NCBI GenBank assembly: GCA_020073705.1
Contig: JAIQES010000013.1
Coordinates: forward strand, 16,677-80,676
DNA from: Terriglobia bacterium
Lineage (GTDB): Bacteria; Acidobacteriota; Terriglobia; Acidiferrales; UBA7541
Direction of reading: 5' to 3'
Length of the DNA: 64,000 nt
This document shows, piece by piece, positions 44,849-54,151 of the stretch (position 1 is the stretch's first letter; every line of letters begins with the position of its first letter). The notes under the pieces are model-generated. The model was not told where the DNA came from. It saw only the letters and a program-made list of their open reading frames with translations, and made no database searches. The translations under genes were made by a program, and so were the position numbers.

Positions 44849-45118
44849 ATGACGGTCGATCATGTTGTGCAACTGGCGCGTCTGGCGCTCCAGGCGGCCT
44901 TCTGGGTGTCGATGCCGGTGCTGGCCGCCGCGACCGTGATCAGCCTGCTCATCAATATCGCGCAGGTGATGACTTCGATTCAGGACGTAACGGTCACCAC
45001 GGTCCCGCGGCTCACCGCCGTGGGCGTCATCCTGTTCTTCCTGACGCCGTGGATGCTCAATCACCTGGTTTCGTTCACCATTTTATTGTTCGCAGATTTC
45101 CGTCCGTACACCCGCTGA
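44849..45118 (+). CDS. fliQ: flagellar export gate protein FliQ
   Basis: 89 aa with two membrane helices: LQAAFWVSMPVLAAATVISL and LTAVGVILFFLTPWMLNHLV, joined by INIAQVMTSIQDVTVT, the family loop. Four copies join FliP5-FliR1 in the export gate. Confidence 0.95.
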   Translation: MTVDHVVQLARLALQAAFWVSMPVLAAATVISLLINIAQVMTSIQDVTVTTVPRLTAVGVILFFLTPWMLNHLVSFTILLFADFRPYTR

Positions 45119-45138
45119 TCAGTTTGGAGCGAGGATTC

Positions 45139-45906
45139 GTGAATACCGACATTTTTCGATGGCTGGCGCAGGTGGCACCGGTGGCTTTGCGGGTGGGAGG
45201 CCTGCTGACGTTCAGTCCATTTTTCGGAGATCGGGCAACTCCTAACCCCGTTAAGGTTGGCCTCCTGATCGTGCTCACGGCTCTTTTGCTTCCGGTGGTG
45301 CCTTTGCGGCCTGTTCCTCTGGGCCCCGTGGATTGGATCCAGATGGTGCTGGGGGAATGTCTGGTCGGCATGCTGATGGGATTGAGCCTCCAAGTCGTTT
45401 TTGAAGGCATGCAATTCGCCGGACAGTTTTCCGGAATTCAGCTCGGACTCTCGGTGGCCACTCTATTCGATCCACAAAGCAACGCGGATTCCACGGCGCT
45501 TCCCGTTCTCTATAACCTCATCACCCTGCTCATTTTTTTGCAACTCAACATTCATCACTGGGTGCTGCGAGGACTCGAGAATAGCTTCGAATACCTTCCG
45601 GTCGGCTCGGCGGTGGCGACGCAACTGCTCAGCCGGGAATTGGTGCGTGTGATGGGCGCGCTCTTTGTCCTGGGAGTTCAGATTGCCGCTCCGGTTTTGC
45701 TTGCGACCATGATGATCGACCTCGTGATTGGTTTTCTGAGCAAAGCGTCGCCACAGCTTCCTGCGATGTTGATGGGCATTCCGGTAAAGAGCCTAACCGG
45801 CTATGCGCTCTTGATCGGAGTTGTCGCGCTTTGGCCTGAGATTCTGGAACGCCGGTTCGCCATCGCTATCGGCGCGGCCGAAAAAATGTTGCATCTGGCT
45901 CGCTAA
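45139..45906 (+). CDS. fliR: flagellar export gate protein FliR
   Basis: 255 aa, about six membrane helices (LTALLLPVVPLRPVPLGPVD, LVGMLMGLSLQVVFEGMQFA, LFVLGVQIAAPVLLATMMID). The loop FAGQFSGIQLGLSVATLFDP is family-specific. GTG at 45139 is preceded by GGAGCGAGG; a frame extending upstream to 44797 is only a shadow of fliP and fliQ. Confidence 0.94.
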   Translation: MNTDIFRWLAQVAPVALRVGGLLTFSPFFGDRATPNPVKVGLLIVLTALLLPVVPLRPVPLGPVDWIQMVLGECLVGMLMGLSLQVVFEGMQFAGQFSGIQLGLSVATLFDPQSNADSTALPVLYNLITLLIFLQLNIHHWVLRGLENSFEYLPVGSAVATQLLSRELVRVMGALFVLGVQIAAPVLLATMMIDLVIGFLSKASPQLPAMLMGIPVKSLTGYALLIGVVALWPEILERRFAIAIGAAEKMLHLAR

Positions 45907-45917
45907 GGGGAGGAACC

Positions 45918-47024
45918 GTGGCGGGAGAGGATCGCAGCCAGCAGGCAACACCGAAACGCAGGCAAGATGCGCGCAAACGCGGGCAAGTGGTTCGCAGCCG
46001 TGAACTCACCGGCGCAATCGGTCTGCTCGCCGTCGTGCTGCTGGCCGGCTCGCAGGGTGGAATCAGAGTCGGACCGTGGCGCAGCTTGTTGGGTCAAGTG
46101 CTGGACAGCGCGCGAAGAGGGAATCAGGAAATGGTGTATAGCATCACGCCGGTGATCGGGGGAGTGCTCTTGCGCTGGCTTGCAATGCCCTTTGCCCTTT
46201 TATGGAGCGTCGCGCTGTTCTCAAGCATCGCGCAGGGCGGCATCGTATTTTCACCTGACGCGCTTCAACCGAAGTGGGGGCGGCTGAATCCGGTTACGAA
46301 CTTGAGTAATTTGTTCTCGATGGCCGGGCTGAGCCGGATGCTGAAGTCCCTGCTGCCGGTGGCCGTGATCCTCTACGTTGCGTACGGAATCGCACAGCGC
46401 GATTGGACCGCGATCTCGGCGTCATCCCGCGCCAGCGTCTCCATGCTGCTGGGATGGATGTTCAGCCGATGGTACGAGATTGCGTGGAAATGCGGCATGG
46501 TCCTGCTGGCATGGTCTGGCGTCGACTACTTCCTCCAGCGGCGTCATTTGAACAATTCCCTGAAAATGACCAAGCAGGAGGTCACTCAGGAGATGAAAGA
46601 TGCCGAGACGAGCTCGCTGGTACGCGGACAGATTCGCAAGCGCCGGCGTGAATTGCGCAAACGCTGGACGATGAAAGACGTCGAACGCGCGACCGCCGTG
46701 GTCACCAACCCGCAGCACTTCGCTGTCGCACTCGAATATCGCTCACAAACCATGACTGCGCCCATAGTCGTCGCCAAGGGTATGGATCAGGTCGCCCTGC
46801 GCATCAAGGAAGCCGCCCGCTGGAAAAATATTCCGATCGTTGAAAATCCGCCGCTCGCGCAGGCCCTGTATCGAGCCACGGAAGTGGGCGAGGCCATCCC
46901 GGCCAAACTGTACATGGCTGTCGCCGAGATCCTGGCGTTTCTGTACCGCACACAGGCGAGTTTGCGCAACTCGATGCATGCCGCGCGGACCGCCCCGGGA
47001 GCTTCGTCTGGAGTGAGGAGCTAG
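45918..47024 (+). CDS. flhB: flagellar export substrate switch protein FlhB
   Basis: 368 aa. N-terminal AGEDRSQQATPKRRQDARKR is the family start, followed by four membrane helices and a cytoplasmic domain. The autocleavage site is NPQH (264-267), where NPTH is most common; cleavage is between Asn and Pro. Works with FliK to switch from hook to filament export. GTG start, GGAGG upstream. Confidence 0.96.
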   Translation: MAGEDRSQQATPKRRQDARKRGQVVRSRELTGAIGLLAVVLLAGSQGGIRVGPWRSLLGQVLDSARRGNQEMVYSITPVIGGVLLRWLAMPFALLWSVALFSSIAQGGIVFSPDALQPKWGRLNPVTNLSNLFSMAGLSRMLKSLLPVAVILYVAYGIAQRDWTAISASSRASVSMLLGWMFSRWYEIAWKCGMVLLAWSGVDYFLQRRHLNNSLKMTKQEVTQEMKDAETSSLVRGQIRKRRRELRKRWTMKDVERATAVVTNPQHFAVALEYRSQTMTAPIVVAKGMDQVALRIKEAARWKNIPIVENPPLAQALYRATEVGEAIPAKLYMAVAEILAFLYRTQASLRNSMHAARTAPGASSGVRS

Positions 47025-47025
47025 C

Positions 47026-49095
47026 ATGGCCAGCAGCCCAACCGTACTCCAGAAGCAAGGTTCCACAGACTGGCTGGTCCCGGTCGCAACGGTAACGCTC
47101 GTGTTTGTGATGATCGTGCCTGTCCCGGCGATCCTGCTGGACCTGCTCCTGGCCACCAGCATCACGCTCGGCGTCATCGTACTGCTGTCTTCGTTGTACA
47201 TCCTTCGCCCGGCACAATTTTCCGTATTTCCAACACTGCTGCTTTTCCTCACGCTGTTCCGGATCTCGTTGAATATCGCCAGCAGCCGCCGGATCCTTTT
47301 GCACGGGAACGAAGGCACCGCGGCTGCTGGAAGCGTCATTGCCTCCTTCGGACAGTTTGTGGTCGGCGGCAACTACGTGGTCGGCTTCGTGATCTTCATC
47401 GCCTTGATCGCCATCCAGTACCTGGTGATCAACCACGGCGCGGTCCGAACCGCCGAAGTCGCGGCGCGATTCACCCTGGATGCGCTGCCCGGCAAGCAAA
47501 TGGCGATCGACGCGGACCTCAATGCCGGGTCGATCGACGAGCGGGAAGCGCGCTCGCGCCGGGTAAAGATCGCTCAGGAAGCTGAATTCTATGGCGCGAT
47601 GGACGGCGCCGCGCGCTTCAGCCAGCGGGACGCCCTGGCCACGATTTTGCTCACGGCAATCAATATTCTCGCCGGTTTCCTCATCGGTGTTTTCCAACTC
47701 AACATTCCGTTCCAAGACGCGCTGAAGACCTACACCATCCTCACGGTGGGTGACGGGCTGGTCACCATGATTCCGTCGTTGTTGGTTTCCGTTGCCGGCG
47801 GGTTGGTCGTGACCCGCGCCTCCTCCGACAAGACGGTGGGAGTGGACTTGAAACGGCAGTTGTTTTCCAGGAAATGGCCATTGCGCATCGCATCGGGGGT
47901 AATGTTTTTGCTGGCGTTGATTCCGGGACTCCCGAAATTCTCCTTCCTGCTTGCCGCTTCCGCCGTGGCATGGCTTGCGTCGCGCGCCACTGACACCGGG
48001 GCCGTAGGCAGCGAGCCTCCACTAGGTGCGCCGGAGAAAAGCAAAGAGGCCCTGCAACAGCAGCAGCTCGAAAGTGTGCTGCGGCTCGATGACATTCATC
48101 TGGAGGTGGGCTACGCGCTGGTGCCTCTGGTGGACCAAGGACACGGCGGCCAATTGCTGCAGAGGATTCGAGCGCTTCGGCGACATTTGGCAAGCCAGCT
48201 CGGATTTTTGGTGCCGTCCGTACACATCACGGACAATATCAGGTTGAAGCCGCGTGAGTACGTGGTGGAACTACGTGGGGTGGAAGTCGCTCGTTCGGAA
48301 ATGCAGCAGGACCGGTTGCTTGCTATCAGTTCGGACCCGCACGCCTCCCCGCTCGAGGGGATCGAGACGCGCGAACCCGCCTTCGGCGTTGCGGCCAAAT
48401 GGATCGAGCCACGGCTGCAGGAGAAAGCGCTTGCCTCCGGCTATGCCGTGGTCGATCAGACTTCAATCATCGCCACGCATCTCGCGGAAATTGTCCGCCA
48501 GAATGCACATGAGCTACTCACGCGGCAAGAAACCAAGCGCCTGCTCGACGCTCTGGCCCAGACGCAGCCCAAACTCGTCGAAGAACTCGTCCCTCGACTG
48601 CTGATGCTCGGGGAATTGCAGAAGGTGCTGCAGCTTCTGCTTCGTGAACAGGTTTCGATCCGGGACCTTCCCGCCATTTTGGAAACGCTGCTCGATGCCG
48701 CGCCGATCAACAAGAACCCGGTTCAACTGGTCGAAGCCGTGCGCCAGGCGCTCGGCCGTTCTCTGGTGGCGCCGCTGCTTGGCGCCGATCGCAAATTGAA
48801 AGTACTCACCCTAGATCCCGCCATCGAAGACGAAATTGCCCGAAGCCTCGAGGCGCCGGTTGCGGGCGAGCGGGCTCCCTCACCGGCAGTGCCTTTGCTG
48901 CGCCGCGTACTCGACGGGCTGCAGCGATTGGTGGGTGATCCCACTGCTATTGCATCAACGATTCTGCTATGCAACAGCCCAGCGCGGTTCCATTTGCGGC
49001 GTCTTCTCGAGCCATTCCTGCCGCGCGTGGTTGTTCTCTCTCCGACGGAAATTCCGCCGGGCACTTCCGTGCAGTCTCTCGGGGTGGTCCGATGA
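47026..49095 (+). CDS. flhA: flagellar export protein FlhA
   Basis: 689 aa. Eight membrane helices in the first 330 residues, with the FHIPEP signature NHGAVRTAEVAARFTLDALP and GKQMAIDADLNAGSIDEREA. The large cytoplasmic domain (from about 340) includes VGYALVPLVDQGHG and DQTSIIATHLAEIV; it forms the nonameric ring receiving chaperone-substrate complexes. flhF and flhG, usual followers, are missing; fliA follows immediately. Confidence 0.97.
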   Translation: MASSPTVLQKQGSTDWLVPVATVTLVFVMIVPVPAILLDLLLATSITLGVIVLLSSLYILRPAQFSVFPTLLLFLTLFRISLNIASSRRILLHGNEGTAAAGSVIASFGQFVVGGNYVVGFVIFIALIAIQYLVINHGAVRTAEVAARFTLDALPGKQMAIDADLNAGSIDEREARSRRVKIAQEAEFYGAMDGAARFSQRDALATILLTAINILAGFLIGVFQLNIPFQDALKTYTILTVGDGLVTMIPSLLVSVAGGLVVTRASSDKTVGVDLKRQLFSRKWPLRIASGVMFLLALIPGLPKFSFLLAASAVAWLASRATDTGAVGSEPPLGAPEKSKEALQQQQLESVLRLDDIHLEVGYALVPLVDQGHGGQLLQRIRALRRHLASQLGFLVPSVHITDNIRLKPREYVVELRGVEVARSEMQQDRLLAISSDPHASPLEGIETREPAFGVAAKWIEPRLQEKALASGYAVVDQTSIIATHLAEIVRQNAHELLTRQETKRLLDALAQTQPKLVEELVPRLLMLGELQKVLQLLLREQVSIRDLPAILETLLDAAPINKNPVQLVEAVRQALGRSLVAPLLGADRKLKVLTLDPAIEDEIARSLEAPVAGERAPSPAVPLLRRVLDGLQRLVGDPTAIASTILLCNSPARFHLRRLLEPFLPRVVVLSPTEIPPGTSVQSLGVVR

Positions 49096-49916
49096 ATCAC
49101 CACGACACGCAAACGCTTGTGCCCCGCGCCATGAAGGATCCCGAAGAACGCGAGCGCCTGCTGCTCGAACATCTGCCGCAAGTGCGATATATCGCCCGGC
49201 GGATTCACAATCGTCTGCCGGCGCAAGTGCCGCTGGAAGATTTGATCCATGCGGGGGTGGTTGGCCTGATCGATGCAGTTGAGAAATTTGATCCGGGCAG
49301 GAACGTGCAGCTCAAGTCCTATGCAAAGTTTCGTATTCGCGGGGCCATCCTGGACAGTCTTCGTGAGATGGACTGGAGTCCGCGCCATTTGAGGCGCCAG
49401 GCTCGCCGCATTGAGGAGGCCCATCGGGATTTGAAGTTGCGCCTGGGCCGAGTGGCCTCAGAACCCGAACTCGCGGCCGAACTTGGAATGAACCTCGAGG
49501 AGTTCCAGCACTTGCTCGGAGAACTTCGCGGGCTCGATCTTGGAAGCTTGCAGGCTGAATCCACGGATACGCAATCCGAGGAAGATGTGGTCAGCTACTG
49601 TCCCGGTGGGGTGGATAAGGACCCATTTTTCCTGTGCCTGCGCGGAGAAATGAAGTCGTTGGTAGCAACCGCACTCGAAGACCTCGATGAAAAGGAACGG
49701 CAGGTCGTGACTTTGTACTACCTGGAAGAACTCACGATGAAGGAAGTAGGGGCGGTGCTTGGCGTGGGCGAATCCCGAGTGTCGCAGATTCACTCGGTTG
49801 CACTGGTGCGACTGCGCGCCCGCTTGGAGGAAATCCTGCGCGCGCGTCTGCGGACTTCTGGAACGCAGCTTGCCCGGGACTCTTCGCAGGAGGGAGAAGC
49901 ATGGAAAAGATCCTAA
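49092..49916 (+). CDS. fliA: flagellar sigma factor FliA (sigma28)
   Basis: 274 aa. Region 2 is IHAGVVGLIDAVEKFDPGRN followed by YAKFRIRGAILDSLREMDWS, a FliA signature. Region 3 (RVASEPELAAELGMNLEEF) and region 4 (LTMKEVGAVLGVGESRVSQI) are complete. Overlaps the flhA stop by 4 nt. It should drive the TAAA-N15-GCCGATAA promoters seen at 52707 and upstream of flgM, and is inhibited by FlgM (59760). Confidence 0.96.
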   Translation: MNHHDTQTLVPRAMKDPEERERLLLEHLPQVRYIARRIHNRLPAQVPLEDLIHAGVVGLIDAVEKFDPGRNVQLKSYAKFRIRGAILDSLREMDWSPRHLRRQARRIEEAHRDLKLRLGRVASEPELAAELGMNLEEFQHLLGELRGLDLGSLQAESTDTQSEEDVVSYCPGGVDKDPFFLCLRGEMKSLVATALEDLDEKERQVVTLYYLEELTMKEVGAVLGVGESRVSQIHSVALVRLRARLEEILRARLRTSGTQLARDSSQEGEAWKRS

Positions 49917-50893
49917 GCCAGGACGAAATCGATGCCTTATTTCGGGCTACGCAGCAGGGGCAAATCCCGAAGGGCGCGGCTAAGGCCGAGCAAAGAGATA
50001 TCAAGAAGTTCGATCTTCGCGTCGTAGGCCAGATTAGCATGGACCAGATGAGTGCTCTGTCGACGTTGCATGAAATCTTCGCGCGCAACATTACCAATTC
50101 CCTCGGCGCCTATCTCCGAGTAGGATTTGACGTCAATTTGGTCTCTGTCGAGCAATTGAGCTACTCCGAGGTCCTTTCACGGCTTCCGGATCTGACGTAT
50201 ATCTGCTCGATCCGCGTACGGCCGCTTGAGGCTCTGGCACTGCTGCAAATGGATCTCCCACTTGCATTTCCGGTAATGGACCTGGTGCTCGGTGGTCCCG
50301 GGAATGGGAGTGTCGAATTGCGCGATTTGACCGAAATCGAGGAACAGATCCTGGAGTCCGTCGTTCGAATCCTCATGAGAGAACTGCAAACCTGTTGGGC
50401 GCCCGTCGTGGAGGTGGAATTTGGATTTGACCAGCAATTGCACAATTCTCAGGCCATGGCCATGATGCCGCCTACCGAACGCACGCTGGCTCTCAGCTTT
50501 GAAATCAAAATGCCCGAAGCCCATGGCATGTTGAACGTGACTCTTCCGGCGGTGGCGTCAAACGCCTTGTTCCGAAAGCTGACGGCACAATCCTCGTATT
50601 ACAAACATGCGAGTTCATCAGCGCACCTGAGTCAGCTTCGCACGCAGATGCTTGACGGAGAGTTCTTGGTCGATCTCAGACTTCCGCCCGTCCCGGTTCG
50701 CGTGCGGGACTTGACGGAGTTGCAGCCGGGCCAAGTGCTTCCTCTCCGTCTTCCGGTGGATCAACCGGTCAACCTACTGGTTGCCGGAAAGGAAATGTTT
50801 CTGGCGTATCCAGTGGCGTGTGGAAACTCCCGCGGAGGTCAAATCTTGCACCGAAATTCTATTCTCCCGGCTTCTCGTAAGGCGGCTTCATGA
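49901..50893 (+). CDS. fliM: flagellar motor switch protein FliM
   Basis: 330 aa. The N-terminal EKILSQDEIDALF peptide is the CheY-P docking motif. The middle CheC-like domain includes GGPGNGSVELRDLTEIEEQI, which contacts FliG. The C-terminal SpoA domain (VPVRVRDLTELQPGQVLPLR) pairs with FliN. It overlaps fliA by 16 nt and the next SpoA gene by ATGA. Confidence 0.96.
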   Translation: MEKILSQDEIDALFRATQQGQIPKGAAKAEQRDIKKFDLRVVGQISMDQMSALSTLHEIFARNITNSLGAYLRVGFDVNLVSVEQLSYSEVLSRLPDLTYICSIRVRPLEALALLQMDLPLAFPVMDLVLGGPGNGSVELRDLTEIEEQILESVVRILMRELQTCWAPVVEVEFGFDQQLHNSQAMAMMPPTERTLALSFEIKMPEAHGMLNVTLPAVASNALFRKLTAQSSYYKHASSSAHLSQLRTQMLDGEFLVDLRLPPVPVRVRDLTELQPGQVLPLRLPVDQPVNLLVAGKEMFLAYPVACGNSRGGQILHRNSILPASRKAAS

Positions 50894-51759
50894 GCGTTGA
50901 GACCCCCATTTCAATCGATTCGCAATCGGCTCTGTTACAGCGGATTTGGGTGGACTGTTTTCGCAGCGTGTTGGGCCAAGTGGCGGGATTTCCCGTCACC
51001 GTCGAACCTGAAAGCGAGGAAGAATCCGCGGCCGCGGAGACCTCACAGGACAAACCGGGAGTCTGGGTGCTGTTTGCAGCATCCAAAGCGCTCCATGGAG
51101 AGATGGCAATTCTATCGACGGAAACCGGAGCCCTTCCACTTGCGCAGATTCTTATGTCCGAGCCGCCCGATCCCGCTGTGCCATTCGACAAGGACCGCCG
51201 GGACGCGTACGAGGAATTACTTCGCCAGGTCGTGGGCCGAGTCGCCACGAGTCTTAAAAGCGCAGCCGGAGGCGAAGTGGAGATCAAGCCCTCTGGCAGT
51301 GATGCTTCCGTTTGGCCGAACGCAAGTCGCGCGGGCATCCGCATCACGGGAGAAAAGTTCGCGCCAATACGACTGGTTCTCGTGGTGACCGCGGAACTAG
51401 CGCGAAGCTTCCGACCACCTCAAGAAGTGAGTCCAGCCGCAGCTCCCACTGCGGAGCAAGCGCCCGCGTCGCAGTCCGTGTTGTCCGCTGCGCGGAGCTC
51501 CAACCTTGAATTGCTGCTCGACGTGACGCTTCCCACAACGATTCGTTTCGGCCAGAAACAAATGCTGCTACGTGAAATTCTGGAGCTTCATCCTGGTGTC
51601 GCCATTACTCTGGATCGTCAAGTGGAAGAGCCGGTCGAGTTGCTTGTTGGTGGCCGTATGGTTGCGCGGGGCGAGGTCGTCATCGTGGATGGAAATTACG
51701 GGTTGCGGATCACGGAGATTGTCAGCCCACAACAGCGGATCGAATCCTTGAGGACATGA
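50890..51759 (+). CDS. FliN/FliY-type flagellar switch protein, long form
   Basis: 289 aa. The N-terminal two thirds is a FliM/CheC-like fold fragment (AYEELLRQVVGRVATSLKSA, then ITGEKFAPIRLVLVVTAEL) joined by a Pro/Ala linker to a C-terminal SpoA domain (LLLDVTLPTTIRFGQKQMLL, with VELLVGGRMVARGEVVIVDG). The layout is like FliY. With the short FliN at 43435, the C-ring may contain two different SpoA partners. The family name is clear, the exact stoichiometry is not. Confidence 0.85.
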   Translation: MSVETPISIDSQSALLQRIWVDCFRSVLGQVAGFPVTVEPESEEESAAAETSQDKPGVWVLFAASKALHGEMAILSTETGALPLAQILMSEPPDPAVPFDKDRRDAYEELLRQVVGRVATSLKSAAGGEVEIKPSGSDASVWPNASRAGIRITGEKFAPIRLVLVVTAELARSFRPPQEVSPAAAPTAEQAPASQSVLSAARSSNLELLLDVTLPTTIRFGQKQMLLREILELHPGVAITLDRQVEEPVELLVGGRMVARGEVVIVDGNYGLRITEIVSPQQRIESLRT

Positions 51760-52661
51760 CTGTGAACGAGCGCGAATACATGTCAGGCAATACCTCACTT
51801 GTGACCAGCTGGAATCGACTATCCAGCCGATTTCTTCCTTTCCGGCGGATGTTCCGAAACTGTGAAAACTCGAGGTGTGGGCAGCGCAGTGTGCTCTGGC
51901 CGCTCTGGATGCGCGGTTCTGAGGGGATGCGATTGCAAGGGCGCTGGTATTGCAGCCCCGATTGTTTTGAGCATGCGGCAGGGAATGCATTCCTTCGCTT
52001 GCTCCCCATGCCGGAAGGCACCCGCAGGAAATCGCATCGAATACCGATTGGCTTGCTGCTGCTTTCCCGGGGCATCATCAACGATGCGCAGTTGAAAAAG
52101 GCGCTCGCTTTGCAGAGGGAGCAGGGCAACGGCAGGATCGGGAAGTTCCTGCAGCAGATCCAAGCCGTTACCGAGCAGGACATCACCGCGGGATTAGGGG
52201 CGCAATGGGGTTGCCCCGTCTATCCGTTGGGCCGCGCACGAGATTTCCTGCAATGTTCTTCGCTGTTGCCATTGACGTTGCTTGAAACCGGGCGCATGCT
52301 GCCGGTCCACCACATCCGCTTTCAGCAAACATTGTATCTTGCCTTTGTCGAAGGTATTGATCGCACCGCACTTTACGCAGTCGAGCAGATGCTTCACCTG
52401 CGAACCATCCCCTGCATCGTTTCGGAGTCTGCACTCCTGGAGGCACTCGAGGAACTCCGCCACATTTCACACGCGCCCACTACGGTTTTCGAAAGGCCGA
52501 TCGAGCCTCGCGAGATGGCTCGGACGACGCGAAACTATGCGTGGCAGGTGGACGCCACAGATGTATGGATGGCGCGCTCGGGCCGTTTCATTTGGATTCG
52601 CCTGCAGACCGCGCAAGACTCCAAAGATATCTTGTTTCAAGCACTTGCAGACGTTCAATAA
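51756..52661 (+). CDS. solitary MshEN (GspE N-terminal) domain protein with zinc-binding-like Cys pairs
   Basis: 301 aa. The N-terminal part has Cys36, Cys41, Cys66 and Cys70, which could hold a metal. Residues 94-160 resemble MshEN, the c-di-GMP-binding N-terminal domain of type II/IV secretion ATPases: IGLLLLSRGIINDAQLKKAL then RIGKFLQQIQAVTEQDITAG. The usual first RLG is PIG here, while the second repeat keeps RIG. No ATPase domain follows. Overlaps the FliY-type gene by ATGA, so it belongs to the operon. A c-di-GMP link to flagellar output is an inference. Confidence 0.72.
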   Translation: MTVNEREYMSGNTSLVTSWNRLSSRFLPFRRMFRNCENSRCGQRSVLWPLWMRGSEGMRLQGRWYCSPDCFEHAAGNAFLRLLPMPEGTRRKSHRIPIGLLLLSRGIINDAQLKKALALQREQGNGRIGKFLQQIQAVTEQDITAGLGAQWGCPVYPLGRARDFLQCSSLLPLTLLETGRMLPVHHIRFQQTLYLAFVEGIDRTALYAVEQMLHLRTIPCIVSESALLEALEELRHISHAPTTVFERPIEPREMARTTRNYAWQVDATDVWMARSGRFIWIRLQTAQDSKDILFQALADVQ

Positions 52662-52706
52662 CGGGACACCTGACCGGCTTTCATCGATTTGTCCGCCATG
52701 TGCGCC

Positions 52707-52733
52707 TAAAGAATTCGCACTCCGTGCCGATAA
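52707..52733 (+). promoter_or_regulatory. FliA (sigma28) promoter for the HDOD-cheY-cheX unit
   Basis: TAAA (52707-52710), 15 nt, then GCCGATAA (52726-52733): an exact match to the FliA consensus. It lies 38 nt upstream of the HDOD start at 52771, in the intergenic gap. Confidence 0.9.
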
Positions 52734-52770
52734 AAACCTTGTCGGGACACTTGCTGTCGATAGGAGGCGG

Positions 52771-53748
52771 ATGCAAGTCCGCGAACAAATTCACCCATCC
52801 GCGCTAACTTTCGTGGAGATGACGACCCCGGAACGACAACAGCGGCGCAAGGCACGGTTGATGTCCATCCTTACCGAAGGGCTTCCTACACTGCCTAGCT
52901 TCGTTTTCGAACTGAATACGTTACTTAGCTCGCCTTCTGTGGATTTGAAGCGCGTAGCAAAAGTCATTCGCAACGACCCCAGCATATCGGCGCAGGTCCT
53001 CCGCATGTGCAATTCAGCTTTATTCAGCCTTCGCCGCCGTGTGTTGAGCATCGAGGAGGCCGCCGTCCTGATGGGTTCGGAGCGTCTGCGCACGCTCGTG
53101 TTGACCTGCTCGATGATGGAATTCACTGGGCGGCAGCTTCCTCGAGGCGAGGTGCAGGCATATTGGCAACACAGTTTCATGAGTGGCATGCTCAGCGAGC
53201 GCGTCGCGAAGTGGCTCGAATACTCGGAACGCGAGCAGGCCTACCTGGGAGGCTTGCTGCACGATATTGGCATGCTTCCGCTACTGGTGGTCGTCGCAGA
53301 AGAACATGCGCTGCGGGGCGACACCGTAAGCGGTCCCTGGGGTGGTTCCTTGGAGGCGGAAAAAGGCGATTTTGGTCTCAATCATTGCGAAGTGGGCCGC
53401 TGGATCGGCCAGTCCTGGAATTTCTTTCCCTCTTTCATCGATGTTTTCGAAAATCATCATCATCCGGAACGCAGTTCCCGCGATCCGCATCTGGTCGGAA
53501 TCGTTTCCGCCGCCGATCATTTTTGCGAAGCGCATAGCTTAGCTTCCCCTTCCGATGGAGAAACGCAGGAACTATCGGACCCAGCAGCGGAGGATGAATT
53601 TCTCGCGCGGTGCTTGCCGCGCCTCGAGGCCAAGGAGCGCTCGGAACTGACGGAAATGTTGGAGACCGAATACCTTCATCTGCTCCCTGTCATTGAGTTC
53701 AACAATCCCACGGAGCAGCCAACGGCCGGAAGGACTGCCTTAATTTAG
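52771..53748 (+). CDS. HDOD-domain signalling protein
   Basis: 325 aa. The HDOD domain is typical: LPTLPSFVFELNTLLSSPSV, then VIRNDPSISAQVLRMCNSAL, SIEEAAVLMGSERLRTLVLT and AYLGGLLHDIGMLPLL. An HD-like His-Asp pair is present in LLHDIG. HDOD proteins act in signalling and often modulate chemotaxis and motility. The start at 52771 is placed by the sigma28 promoter and an AGGAGG site close upstream; ATG at 52819 is an alternative. It is followed by cheY and cheX. Confidence 0.88.
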   Translation: MQVREQIHPSALTFVEMTTPERQQRRKARLMSILTEGLPTLPSFVFELNTLLSSPSVDLKRVAKVIRNDPSISAQVLRMCNSALFSLRRRVLSIEEAAVLMGSERLRTLVLTCSMMEFTGRQLPRGEVQAYWQHSFMSGMLSERVAKWLEYSEREQAYLGGLLHDIGMLPLLVVVAEEHALRGDTVSGPWGGSLEAEKGDFGLNHCEVGRWIGQSWNFFPSFIDVFENHHHPERSSRDPHLVGIVSAADHFCEAHSLASPSDGETQELSDPAAEDEFLARCLPRLEAKERSELTEMLETEYLHLLPVIEFNNPTEQPTAGRTALI

Positions 53749-53764
53749 GGACCGGAGAATGTGA

Positions 53765-54151
53765 ATGAAAAGACCTCGTGTGTTGATTGTGGATGACTCC
53801 TCCGTGATGCGCAAAATTGTCGAGCGCTCCCTGCGTCAGGCCGGGTTGGATCTGGGCGATGTTGTCCAGGCCGGAAACGGAATTGAAGCGCTTGCCGCAG
53901 TCCGTGAAGGTGTGTTTGACCTGATCTTGTCCGATATCAACATGCCCGCGATGGATGGTCTTGAATTCCTCCGGCAGCTCGGCACCATCGAGGCGGCCAA
54001 AGGCACGCCGGTTGTAATGGTGACTACGGAGGGGAGCGAGTCGCGTGTCGTCGAGGCGCTTTCAATCGGCGCTAAAGGCTACATTCGCAAGCCATTCACC
54101 CCCGACCAGATCAAGGAGCGGGTATCTCCGCTCCTGGAGGTTGTGCGATGA
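53765..54151 (+). CDS. cheY: CheY-like chemotaxis response regulator
   Basis: 128-aa single receiver. Asp pocket LIVDDSS, phosphoacceptor Asp57 (LILSDINMPAMDG), conserved Thr (VMVTTEGS) and Lys (YIRKPFTP). In this cluster it likely binds the FliM N-terminus encoded 3.9 kb upstream. It overlaps cheX by 4 nt. No cheA, cheW or receptor genes are in the window. Confidence 0.93.
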   Translation: MKRPRVLIVDDSSVMRKIVERSLRQAGLDLGDVVQAGNGIEALAAVREGVFDLILSDINMPAMDGLEFLRQLGTIEAAKGTPVVMVTTEGSESRVVEALSIGAKGYIRKPFTPDQIKERVSPLLEVVR

